DNA from: Desulfocucumis palustris
GTDB taxonomy: Bacteria > Bacillota > Desulfotomaculia > Desulfotomaculales > Desulfocucumaceae
Reading direction: 5' to 3'
NCBI RefSeq assembly: GCF_002933875.1
Contig: NZ_BFAV01000002.1
Coordinates: 1-32,920 of the forward strand
Length of the DNA stretch: 32,920 bases
In this document: positions 8,101 through 16,300 of the stretch, piece by piece
Layout: every line of letters starts with the position of its first letter
Numbering within the stretch: position 1 is the first letter of the stretch
Made by a program: the position numbers and the translations under genes
The notes under the pieces: model-generated
Seen by the model: the letters and a program-made list of their open reading frames with translations, nothing else
What the model was told of the DNA's origin: nothing
The model's database searches: none

Positions 8101-8708
8101 TCTAGAGAGATTAGCTCAGGGGTACGGTCTTCTATTTCAGTTGGGCTGTCGATGCCAGAAAAATTAAGTCGTAGGTTATCTTCAATAATAGGACGTAGCC
8201 TATAGCTTATCGGAATAATTTCGCTATCGCTGGGCAGCATTTTCCCGAGGGCAGACCAGACCAGATGATTTGCAAGGGTGACAGGCTTTTTACGTAGGTC
8301 CTCCCACTGATGATAAATAGCCTCATTAAGGCTGAGACCCTTGAATTGGCTAAGTATTTTTTGTAAAATTTTAACCGGGTCAAGCTCTGTTCTGGATATC
8401 CTTAAAGCGAAGGGGCGACTGCCAGCCCTTCTAATATTGCACTCAAGCCACCGGATCACCTCGGACTTTCCTGATCCGGCTGCCCCATACAGAACATAGG
8501 TTTGATTCCCGGAAGGAGTCGCTGCAGGGGCAGACTCTAGCTCACGCAGAAGGTCTCCTTCCGACCAAATAGTCCCGCTGCCAGGCCTAAACCTCCTCAT
8601 AGTTACGGGGAAGTGGGTGCGCAGAAAAATGTCCTCGCCTAGTAAAAACCGCTGGTCAGCGGTAGCAACAAACAGACTTAAACTGCTTTCTTTGATGCAT
8701 GGAAGCAA
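5151..8708 (-). CDS. Large P-loop ATPase, divergent DpdH-like paralogue (H')
   Basis: This is a cytosolic protein of 1185 residues. Walker A GAAGSGKS is at 75-82, Walker B LLLIDD at 261-266, and VLGLTPASF near 293 is a sensor-like strand. Unlike DpdH, it has a cysteine group C356, C364, C368 and C374 that could bind metal. The segment at 389-421, PFN..LLARIYRSLP then R.F....ILR, matches the PFN..ALANMYNTLP...R.F....LR segment of the 1047-aa DpdH in this window (440-473) at a similar distance from Walker B. The remaining 750 residues are helical and unassigned. The start is TTG 8708, overlapping the upstream gene by 31 bases, the same coupled order as dpdG-dpdH. The function is inferred as nucleotide-driven target sensing or restriction. 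Homology to DpdH rests on local motifs and layout. Confidence 0.75.
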   Translation of the reverse strand: MLPCIKESSLSLFVATADQRFLLGEDIFLRTHFPVTMRRFRPGSGTIWSEGDLLRELESAPAATPSGNQTYVLYGAAGSGKSEVIRWLECNIRRAGSRPFALRISRTELDPVKILQKILSQFKGLSLNEAIYHQWEDLRKKPVTLANHLVWSALGKMLPSDSEIIPISYRLRPIIEDNLRLNFSGIDSPTEIEDRTPELISLEDLEELTRQSSISIDIECEQLRYLMARELEHAVLGGYNFVETLKSISQELMVREGIRPLLLIDDLVQSMNIYSTDLLDFFITMEEGNWDIVLGLTPASFESSKRGREILNRINTLDTFDDRLIKLWLTDDQGHDSYFINIKNCHLYAEKYLMECKRLTGFSCDGGCSLIKRCVALQMGLSQLPSLSPFNQALLARIYRSLPRGKGKARYFIAALGDILRSMVNGELSGALDSYIKREVSVDHPDPLVRLLGEVYAPDSSRKKGFVSIKGKALSALVGTTGDEFQDVEASIYDLSAARTHTPNKVDEPSGEFLEIDTSKAAVRDWLEGRQVNKELLKGLRLGISYLCRELAQPCNLIPRNTSRLTPLLRWDETVEGSKIPVSLEGVDIFEGIKVQRALGHAAYPLNYVHLKRGRARESSLESALQYDEIYYLFYAAQELKDNLHARLEKELGIPPDEFAYILFVLLMEVGQGGRESPILIQNTCLGESMAYPEDIAGLQVFFPEDIAQAIRALFKDWLLLRENIYDAVRLKKFMKKYKDVDPILELAKINPENISPQFKIGEIELSKFVNSIQIVLNELAGSARGESALKERWRLEKILEVLGELQHPGSHVEIQSLLLSVASSLGLPKPLLPDWQDCQKLHSRIRRGLRRFLGRAGRLEMGGPISAHRFMLSLGEIDRQSDYVAMKEIHRLFELAVSRIEGAGTELWAVAESIGVAGHLAISQYWGIDIVQPIKDGRWDLEYFTQLARRAQEVAISKRYLNCLEMASPYIDHQLAEEAEVVASILEIIISQNISPKFLNRIKVAMGQCREYSGSIEKILKLDGFNDSWDDLIPAIRDAHQRINGERLKGMLLNICQEWLAYIENLVQLAKCLGIAGGSLTVLCGQVAHILQGVEEKDEGAEIARALYEAGLHLKRLPGSAQIACQINGNQQADYLWLLDILLAPQSPEIALSSISLEGLHTFGQMYPALADAIKIKMYLSLSN

Positions 8709-9457
8709 TTAATGTCAACCCCCTTTTTTACCCACTTAATTTTTTTATCTCCAAAGTATGACCTGCTGGGTAAGTCCTGCCTTTCCTCTAGCTTTATGTA
8801 GCCCATGTTCTCTAAGTTTTTTAACGGGGCGCTAAGTGGCGGGGAGATGTCCCCCGCTTCGCTCTCCCATGGAAAAAACCTGCTAATATGCTCTTCAAGA
8901 AGTTTTTGGACTGGGCCCTCATCTTCATCCCAAAGCGCTATAATCTCCAAAACCATCTCGGGACGGTACCAGCATAGGAAGCCAGAGGCAACCCTACTGC
9001 CTACGCCAAGAAACTCCAAAACCCTTCTCCAGGCATTAACTTTCTCATCACTTAAGGCCTCTGGTAAATCAAGAGCATTAGCAGCCTGGTGAAGTCCAAA
9101 TGCAAGTGCCCTGCCAGGTCTTACAAAAAGCCCGTCAGCCAGACCGAGAAACCAGGGGTCCAATGGATGGACGGGGTCCACGTTGCCTAGCTGTATTTTT
9201 CTTAAGTTTGATAGAAGTAGTAGCTTAAAGCTAAGCTCCCCGCCTACCACCTCATATTTGCCAAACTCGCTCTTTTTGAGCATTCCCCCCGATGTAAGAA
9301 AAGTCAGGGCATCGTCAAGGTTTGCCCGGGACCCCATCTCGCCGTCCACCAATGGAAGAAAGACCCTATAAAGACTCTCCCTATCTATTGGTCCGCTCTC
9401 CCTTAAAAATTCATAAATGCATTCCAACTCTGGCCCGTATACAGTCTTAAATAGCAA
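8678..9457 (-). CDS. DpdG-like paralogue (G'), winged-helix-like protein
   Basis: This 259-residue protein has an N-terminal winged-helix-like region (residues 10-75: LECIYEFLRESGPIDRESLY, DALTFLTSGGML). The middle segment NAWRRVLEFLGVGSR (141-155) lines up in sequence and position with IGWRTWVCFLGLGF (147-160) of the DpdG in the main operon. Near the C-terminus, PLKNLENMGYIKL parallels GLRALHDSGKIKL of DpdG. Start TTG 9457 follows a strong AAAGGAGG. It lies directly before the DpdH-like ATPase and overlaps it, and it diverges from the short transglycosylase gene across a palindromic control region. No enzymatic motif is seen. It is probably a DNA-binding or adaptor partner of the ATPase. Confidence 0.7.
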   Translation of the reverse strand: MLFKTVYGPELECIYEFLRESGPIDRESLYRVFLPLVDGEMGSRANLDDALTFLTSGGMLKKSEFGKYEVVGGELSFKLLLLSNLRKIQLGNVDPVHPLDPWFLGLADGLFVRPGRALAFGLHQAANALDLPEALSDEKVNAWRRVLEFLGVGSRVASGFLCWYRPEMVLEIIALWDEDEGPVQKLLEEHISRFFPWESEAGDISPPLSAPLKNLENMGYIKLEERQDLPSRSYFGDKKIKWVKKGVDINCFHASKKAV

Positions 9458-9576
9458 CTACAAGCGCCTCCTTTGTTATTCATTCATGTTATATGTAAAT
9501 ATGTTGCTTTATAATATAACATTTGTTATATTATATTATAACAAATGTTCATGAATAGAAAAGAGGTTACCTTAAA
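9458..9576. promoter_or_regulatory. Divergent promoter region with 13-bp-arm palindrome (9518-9549)
   Basis: AACATTTGTTATA (9518-9530) and TATAACAAATGTT (9537-9549) are perfect complements separated by six bases. A second nested pair, ATTCATG (9482-9488) and CATGAAT (9550-9556), flanks the left side and the palindrome. Toward the + gene, TTGCTT (9504-9509) and TATATT (9527-9532) form a 17-spaced promoter whose -10 lies inside the palindrome. No U-run follows, so it is not a terminator. It looks like one operator controlling both the G'-H' genes and the transglycosylase. Confidence 0.6.
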
Positions 9577-10485
9577 TTGATTGACTTTTTTATGTGTTGG
9601 TCGGACAGTGACCCTTTCTACCAGACATACTTTGAAAACTGCAGTATTTTGATTAGCCTAGCCCATGTGTCGCAGTCATGGGATATAAGCCGCTTTCCAG
9701 TTCAGCCTACCAAGCTCATGGTAGACAGCGGGGCATTTGCCGCTTTATCTAATCCAAGGTGGACTCCTACACAGTCACAAATATTTAACCTGCAGCTAAA
9801 TATATCAAAGGGCTCTGCTGTGCCAACTATCTTGTGCCACCTTGATACACCGCTGCCCCCCGGGAACATGGACACCATGGATGTATATCGTAAAATTGAG
9901 TCAACTGTGGCAAACGCCTATGAGTTCATACAATTGTTTAAGTCAGCTGGCCTGCCGCCAAATTTCAAATCTATGGGTGTAATTCAGGGAAATTCTTACA
10001 ACACCATAACATTTTGTGCCAATGAGCTGTCCAGGGCCGGTTTCGACCACCTTGGCATTGGATCCCTGGCCACTATATATAAAGCGGACATTATTTTGGA
10101 GAGAGTACGGGCGGCGGCCAGTGTTGTTGGGCCGGACCTGCATGTATTTGGCATTTCAGGCCTGGATGTCACAGCGGAGCTTATGGCAATGGGAATTAGG
10201 TCCATCGACTCTTCCCGCCCAATGAAAGTAGCTATGTACAACTGCCTTCTATATAGCAATCCACTTCGCCAATACAAGCTCAAGGATTCGAAAGTGAAAG
10301 AAAAGGCCACTATAGATAGCCCCCTGCCATGTGACTGCCCAATATGCAAAAAAGACCCGGCCCTAATATTTAGGGCCGGGAAGAAAAGGTATCACAATAT
10401 GAGGGCTGTGCATAATTACTATCATTTACGCAGGGAATTAGAAGACATTTATAGGCGATGTTATGTGTCCTCTAATTTAGCTTAA
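9577..10485 (+). CDS. Compact TGT-like guanine transglycosylase (second DpdA-like protein)
   Basis: Proteins of the tRNA-guanine transglycosylase fold exchange guanine for a 7-deazaguanine, and DpdA enzymes do this in DNA. At 302 residues it is about 155 shorter than the other DpdA in this window and lacks that protein's N-terminal extension. Catalytic elements are present: D50 in VDSGAFAAL, the GIGSLA substrate loop near 161, D211 in RSIDSSRP (position of the nucleophile), and a zinc site C252, C254, C257 and H273 followed by N. The start is TTG 9577 with GAGG eleven bases upstream. It diverges from the G'-H' pair. It could act on DNA in a different sequence context, use a different base, or act on tRNA; the company it keeps favours DNA. 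Confidence 0.85.
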   Translation: MIDFFMCWSDSDPFYQTYFENCSILISLAHVSQSWDISRFPVQPTKLMVDSGAFAALSNPRWTPTQSQIFNLQLNISKGSAVPTILCHLDTPLPPGNMDTMDVYRKIESTVANAYEFIQLFKSAGLPPNFKSMGVIQGNSYNTITFCANELSRAGFDHLGIGSLATIYKADIILERVRAAASVVGPDLHVFGISGLDVTAELMAMGIRSIDSSRPMKVAMYNCLLYSNPLRQYKLKDSKVKEKATIDSPLPCDCPICKKDPALIFRAGKKRYHNMRAVHNYYHLRRELEDIYRRCYVSSNLA

Positions 10486-10624
10486 TTCCAATACACACCC
10501 AGCCATCAAAACGGAATTCAGAATTAAAAGTCCTAATATGAACGAACAGGTAATATATTGACACCTCATCTAAGATTTATACCTGGCTTGGGTGAAGCTC
10601 TTTGGCGTAATCACTTCTCATCAT

Positions 10625-12892
10625 TCAATTTGCACTAACTGCATATTCCTCCAGCGCCTGAATGATTCCGGTCTCCCCGGAACCACGGGGATATATGGGA
10701 TCCTTTTTTAGTAAAGGACCTATGCCATAGGTTAAAGCGTGGGACATGCACGCGGTAACCACAATAACAATATCAGAATTACTTGCCATTGCCTTTGACT
10801 TCTCACTGAGGCGGTCATCAGTACAAACCTTTACCTTTAGATTGCTGTTTCGCCCCATGATGGCTTGGGCGGCCCTTTGGGCTGCCTTTTCCCGCAGAGA
10901 AAATATAGTTATTACCGATGCCTGTAAGCCCTTCAAGAGGTCGAATGAAACGGGCTCCGCTAAAATTTCTTGCAATTGACTGACCAGATAGAGGTCGCAT
11001 CCAGCGGCTTTACCCAGACGAACCCAGCCCTGCAACTGTAGGCGATTGTCTATGGTGAATTGCTGGCAGAGGATACCCACCCAGTTATTCCAAGTGTCCC
11101 TCAACTTATCCCCCGGCAGTCCGTATTCGTGAAAAAGCTCCAAGAGCTCAAGCACGTCTCCCGCCAGTTTAAGGGAAGGCATAAAGGCCATCCACTGGGA
11201 CATGGAACTCCACTGTTTCTGTACATGGTCGATGTCGATTTGAAAGAGCCCCTCTAAAAGCCTGGCCAAAAAGCCGGCGCTATTATTGTTTTTATTGCAA
11301 AAGGTTTGTATAGCCAGCACCATCTGTTCATACAGATCACCAGTCCCTAAATTGGGGAAACTTGGGTCCTGCACCACATTCCTGGCAAAATCCATTAAAG
11401 AGGAACGCAAAAGATTTCTCTGGTCTGCAGTGATGTCCTCCTCCAGTAGAATCTCCCAAAGCACCTTTTCAGTTTCCTGAAGGGTACTGTTTTTCCAGTC
11501 CACCATTTTGTTTTCGGCAGTAAAGGACTCCAGTTCGCTGAATAAGAGATCGATATTCTTCCCGAGATGAATTTCTTTCAACCAGTCCGCCCAGTTGGTG
11601 GGAACCTGTACGGTCTGCTGCTCAGGTGATGGCTTATTACATCCCACCACGAACTTTGCCGATGCCTTAGAGCTTGGGTCTAAAAGGATCTCGTTCTGCT
11701 GGTCCTGAGCCAGGCTTTCAAAGGCCTCTTTGGCTGCCTGGCAGATTGACACATCCTCTGTCATAGTAGCAGTAAACAGCAGTAACTGCGTCCGCTTCAC
11801 TGAGGGAGGGCAGTCAAGAGCCAACAGGAAGGACTCGTCGTAGTTTTTTTCCTGGAAGAGTTTCAGAGCCTGCTCCAAAGGATTTATCTGTGCCGGCGCC
11901 GGTGATGGCACAGCAACAAGGGTTAACAATACATTGATAATATCTTGGGTAGCCTTCTCTGTTGCCGCTCCAGCCAACTGTCTAAGGCGGGGCGCCTGAT
12001 TCTCTACCGCAGCCTGGTATGCGAAAAGCCGCACAAAGAGATTTCCGGACAATCCGGCACGATAGCGCAGAAGGGTGCCCAGTTTACCGCTGTACTGACG
12101 GAAGACATCTAAAATAGCAGGTATAAACTCCTGCTCTTCCAGATTTACCACCGCACAATTATAAAATGCCATGAGTAAGGCACCACGGACAGTAACTGGC
12201 AGAGGGTCAAGCCCTGCCACCAATGGGTATTCACTGCCCTCCCACAGAGCATGCCACTTGCCCTGGCTGCTTAACAATTGAACTTTTAAAAACAAGCAGT
12301 TCTCATCTGAGAGGTAATGCCCATGGCGGATGGTAGTCAGGGCGAGCTCTGCCTCGTCCCAATGCTGCAGGACCACTGCCTGCTGAAATTTGCGGCGTAG
12401 GACATAGGCATTCACTGTAGTATCCGGCACATGCATTTCCGGCCTCAGGCTGTCTAAATTATCCCATATAGCTAGGGCCTTAAAAATCTGGTCACTCAGG
12501 CTTAGGGGGGAGCGGAAGCAGTAGTACCCGTGGGGAAAGAGCTGCGCACCCAGGAGTCCCATGCCAGACTTAGTAGGGTCAAACTTACTTCTTCCCGCCA
12601 GAAGCGGCTCTGCCAGGGTGGGCACAAGAAAGCTTTTCAATTCGTCAACATGCTTTAAGAACTCACTCAAATTGCCGCTTAGCACTAGCCAGAGGACATC
12701 TCTCTGACGCCGCACAGGCAGCACAAAGGTTTTGCCGGCCTGGCAGCGCCGCAGCATTGCCGTTAATCCCTGATGGGAGCAGATAATTTCCCCTCCCCGC
12801 AGCTGTATCCCGTATGGATTGCCTTTGTTAACCTGCAGGGCCGCCGTTATAAAATTTTGGAGGTCGGTATCATCTATCACAATCCGGTTCAT
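10625..12892 (-). CDS. dpdD: DpdD, Dpd system protein
   Basis: This 755-residue protein is the last gene of the dpdE-to-D operon. Most of it is helical and without recognisable motifs. The last 60 residues, with DRLSEKSKAMASNSDIVIVV, SHALTYGIG and YPRGSGETG, resemble the small Rossmann-like DUF2325 fold. The call as DpdD rests on size, this C-terminus and the complete E-K set beside it, not on a profile match. A GTG at 12913 also opens the frame, but ATG 12892 forms an ATGA overlap with the dpdK stop and is preferred. Dpd D-K genes are associated with restriction of DNA lacking the modification; DpdD's own activity is unknown. Confidence 0.7.
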   Translation of the reverse strand: MNRIVIDDTDLQNFITAALQVNKGNPYGIQLRGGEIICSHQGLTAMLRRCQAGKTFVLPVRRQRDVLWLVLSGNLSEFLKHVDELKSFLVPTLAEPLLAGRSKFDPTKSGMGLLGAQLFPHGYYCFRSPLSLSDQIFKALAIWDNLDSLRPEMHVPDTTVNAYVLRRKFQQAVVLQHWDEAELALTTIRHGHYLSDENCLFLKVQLLSSQGKWHALWEGSEYPLVAGLDPLPVTVRGALLMAFYNCAVVNLEEQEFIPAILDVFRQYSGKLGTLLRYRAGLSGNLFVRLFAYQAAVENQAPRLRQLAGAATEKATQDIINVLLTLVAVPSPAPAQINPLEQALKLFQEKNYDESFLLALDCPPSVKRTQLLLFTATMTEDVSICQAAKEAFESLAQDQQNEILLDPSSKASAKFVVGCNKPSPEQQTVQVPTNWADWLKEIHLGKNIDLLFSELESFTAENKMVDWKNSTLQETEKVLWEILLEEDITADQRNLLRSSLMDFARNVVQDPSFPNLGTGDLYEQMVLAIQTFCNKNNNSAGFLARLLEGLFQIDIDHVQKQWSSMSQWMAFMPSLKLAGDVLELLELFHEYGLPGDKLRDTWNNWVGILCQQFTIDNRLQLQGWVRLGKAAGCDLYLVSQLQEILAEPVSFDLLKGLQASVITIFSLREKAAQRAAQAIMGRNSNLKVKVCTDDRLSEKSKAMASNSDIVIVVTACMSHALTYGIGPLLKKDPIYPRGSGETGIIQALEEYAVSAN

Positions 12893-13395
12893 AGGCCCAC
12901 TGATTCCTCCCACCTAGCCCGTACTGATATCAGGGCGCTGCTGATATCCGGCTGCTCTGTGGTAATCCGCACACACTCACCATTAATGTAAATACCACTG
13001 TAGGTAAAGTTCATAGAGCCGTGCAGGTAAAAATTATCAGTGACCATACCCTTTTCGTGATTGTCACTTAGCACTTTATGTTCCACCTTGCCTCCCAGCA
13101 ACCCCAGAAATTCACTGGTGGATTTTTGGCTGGGGTTACAAATTAGCCTAACTGTGCTGCCCCGCCAGGCAAAGGTTAATAAAATGTCTGCCAGAGTAAT
13201 TTTTTTTGATGTAATAAATGGGAAAAGGTTTGCAAACTTACTATGATGATCTGTTATAATCTCTGCGTTGCTGATCCAGGGAGAGATAATGTAAATCTCC
13301 CTGCTGGGGCGGATTGCCTCAAGAGCCAGGAGGGAGGCAAGGCAGTCCTTTAAGGCCTGGGACCCTCCCTGTGATCGAATGACCCTGCTATACAT
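12889..13395 (-). CDS. dpdK: DpdK, phospholipase D-like putative nuclease
   Basis: The protein is 168 residues with one HKD motif, H113-E-K115 with D120 (HEKGMVTD), followed by GSMNFT (126-131), the usual second signature. PLD-family nucleases such as Nuc and BfiI carry one HKD per chain and act as dimers, forming a phospho-histidine intermediate without metal. An N-terminal strand IYIISPWISN is also typical. It is therefore the best nuclease candidate in the operon. ATG 13395 has a GGGAGG site and overlaps the dpdJ stop; its own stop overlaps the dpdD start. Confidence 0.85.
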   Translation of the reverse strand: MYSRVIRSQGGSQALKDCLASLLALEAIRPSREIYIISPWISNAEIITDHHSKFANLFPFITSKKITLADILLTFAWRGSTVRLICNPSQKSTSEFLGLLGGKVEHKVLSDNHEKGMVTDNFYLHGSMNFTYSGIYINGECVRITTEQPDISSALISVRARWEESVGL

Positions 13396-16300
13396 GAAGC
13401 ACCTCCCTTATATTCACATCAAAAAGCCAATCAGCCCCGGAATTATGAATGCCATCCACAAAGGGGTAGAGCAATTCAAAGCCCATATCCAGAGGAACTT
13501 GGATAAGATTCAAGATTTCCCTGCGACAGTCTTCCTTTTGGCTGTGATGTGCCTTAACCCGCACCCTAATTCCCTGAATAAGGAATTCTTTAACCCTTTC
13601 CAGCCACTGAGGGGTGGCGTAATCCACCAGTTGAAAGCCCGGCTCTAAAAGGCTTGTTAATACAATTCTGGAGGGCTCAGCAAACCCACCGTAGGGACTG
13701 TATAGCTGCAGGCAGTCAGGGCAGGATTGCAGACACCCGGACCATAGCAATGACTCAACGAGGGTGAAGCGCTGCCTCTCATCAATATCCGCAACTGGCT
13801 CAACCTGCCTTAGCACATCATCAACCCGGTCTTTAATATCGTCTACCCGCAGCCCGGCCACCGCAAAAACCCGGGGATCGATACGGCACGCCAGGCGCTT
13901 TTCCTCATTGTGCCAGGTTTTATGCAACATCATAGCTAGCTCATCGGTGCTACTACATGAATTTTGGCTCAGCAGCTTATAGGTAACCGCCACCACGAGC
14001 TCTCTAGATGGGGCTAGGCCCAAACCATATAAATTTCGCTGCAGCTGCTTCAAGCCCTCCCGCTGCTTTTCCAGAGTCATAGCACCGCGAATATTTTGGA
14101 ATACACCCTGTATGCTGCTCTGCTGCAAGCTAGCCAGGATAACATCCAAGACCCTGGACAGCTCATGGCGTCTGCAGGAAGAAGAGGCATACAGCATTGC
14201 CTCTTCAAATTTTCCAGGATTGTTTTCGATGGCAGACGCTATGCTGTTAACCACCCCCATGCCGCCAGCATCCGGCTCCGACAACCAAATGGTATTATTT
14301 TGAATATCCAAAATAAGGTCATCAGTGTTCGTATCGGGCAGCAGTTCTGCCACGGCAGCCTGTAGGGCTGCGGCTAGGGTAGATGCATAGCGCTCACTCA
14401 GCCACTGCCAGAATGAGTCAAGGGCAATAATGTCCTTGTAAAGGCAGCTGGCCCGGTCTAAGAAGTGCCCATAAATAGCCGGTGTTTTAATGTATTCCTT
14501 TAGCCGCCGCAGCAAGCGGGCATCCTCCTGGCCCTGCTGGTCCTGAGGTGACACCTCGGACACCTGAAAGATGGCCTGTATGGTCCGCTCAGAAATGGCC
14601 TGTGGATTGTCATGGTAGTCCTGAAGAGCATCAGCCAGGGTTATCCCTCGGCTGATGCTGATGGCTACGATTGACGAAAGACACACCTGACAAAGCCATT
14701 CGATTTCAAAAACCGATAGTATGTTTCTCAAATTTGGGTCTTCCTTTAGAGTCTGAAGGTAAAATTCAGGCCTAAGTTGCGTCAGTATCAGAGGCCATTC
14801 GGAACAGTTTAATAACTCCCTCATGTCTGGAATGCTATAGTCCATAGCGATGGCATCCACGTAAGATTGGAAGCCCAATGCCGCCCGCTGGCTCCTATGC
14901 GTTAAATACAGTGTTTTGCGCTGGGCACTGCCCTTCTTAAATTTCAGTTCTACTGAAACCTCTGGGGCGTAACGGGTAATTAGCACCGGCTGATTTTCCC
15001 CGGTAGTAAAGGCCCGGATACCTTTAATAAACTTGTCCAGGCTGCTGCCCTGCTTAAGCTGTAGAACCCTTCCCATGTCATGTTCCGCACCGTCGTGGCC
15101 ACCGGGCTGAATCAAAGTTTCCCACTGCAAGAATCCGGTGGATCGGTCACTAATCTGCTTGGGAATGGCCTCCAGCTTATACTGTATAGGCGTCACTACT
15201 GTAACAGGGCTGCCATTTCTATCTATCTCAGCAACCGGAACTCCCCTCACCGCCCCGCCGCCTAGATCCACTACATCGCTGTCCAGTGGCACTGGAAACC
15301 AGTGAGCATCATTCAATTTCTGCGTATTAATATACCGCTTGGATACATTGCCCGGCGCAAATTCAAACATGCCCTGCCTTAGGGCTAGGCTTTCCCGCTC
15401 CCCTCGCCCGGGGATTATAAGCTCCAGCTCCCGCACCTCAATATTGGAAAAGAGATTCTTGGGCACATAACCTGCCAGGGGTGCCTCGTCCAGGGCCGTG
15501 CCCTCTGCCACCACCTGGCTATCCACCACAAACTGGTCCCAGTCACTTTTGAGCTGTTGTAAAAGGGCAGGAATTACGCCAAACATCAAGGACCTGGAAG
15601 GTAGCCACATTACCCTGTGCAAGTCAGCCTGGTCCAGCTTAAGCGAGCTTTCAACAAATGTTGCCAACTGCTGATAATCGCCCTCCAGCACCCGAGCTAA
15701 AACTTCGCAGAGGATTTTCTTTTCAATCTGACATTTGCCCTTAGACCGGGGTGACAAAATATACCGCATGTTGGCATTGCAGTGTCCCTGGATGGCCAGA
15801 CACCACCCCAGCCAGTCCATTAGTACGAAGGCTGCTTGAATTTGCTGTATATAGCTATTGCGTAATGGCAAGTTTAACTCTGGCAGTACCGGGTCAAAAA
15901 TTTGCTGCGGGTTATCATAAACCCAGCGGTCCCGACCGTAGGCCGAGGTAATCACCAGGGTCCAAGGGCGCATGCCCCGGGTGCGTCCCCCCCGCCCCTT
16001 TCGTTGCAAAAAAGAGGCCATGTCCCTAGGCGCCTTATGCTGAATAACCGCCCCCACATCCGGGTCGTTAAAGCCCACTTCTAGGGTACTAGTGGCGATC
16101 ACCAGTTTGGCGCTGGAGTCCACGCCCCTGAATTGGGATGATGTTATCCCTATACGCAGTGGATTCAGTAAACATTTTGCATCTATCTCCCGGGCCAGTT
16201 GCCAAACCTGGCCCAATTTTCTCTGCTTTGACATTAGGGACTGGTCGGTAATTTTCTTCGGATCCCTGAATCGTGCCAGCAGCAGATTTTCCTCTGCATC

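Noticed and set aside
10486..10624. Bidirectional terminator between the convergent transglycosylase and dpdD
   Set aside because: Only a weak CAGGTA/TACCTG pairing with a loop of nearly thirty bases is seen and there is no T-run.
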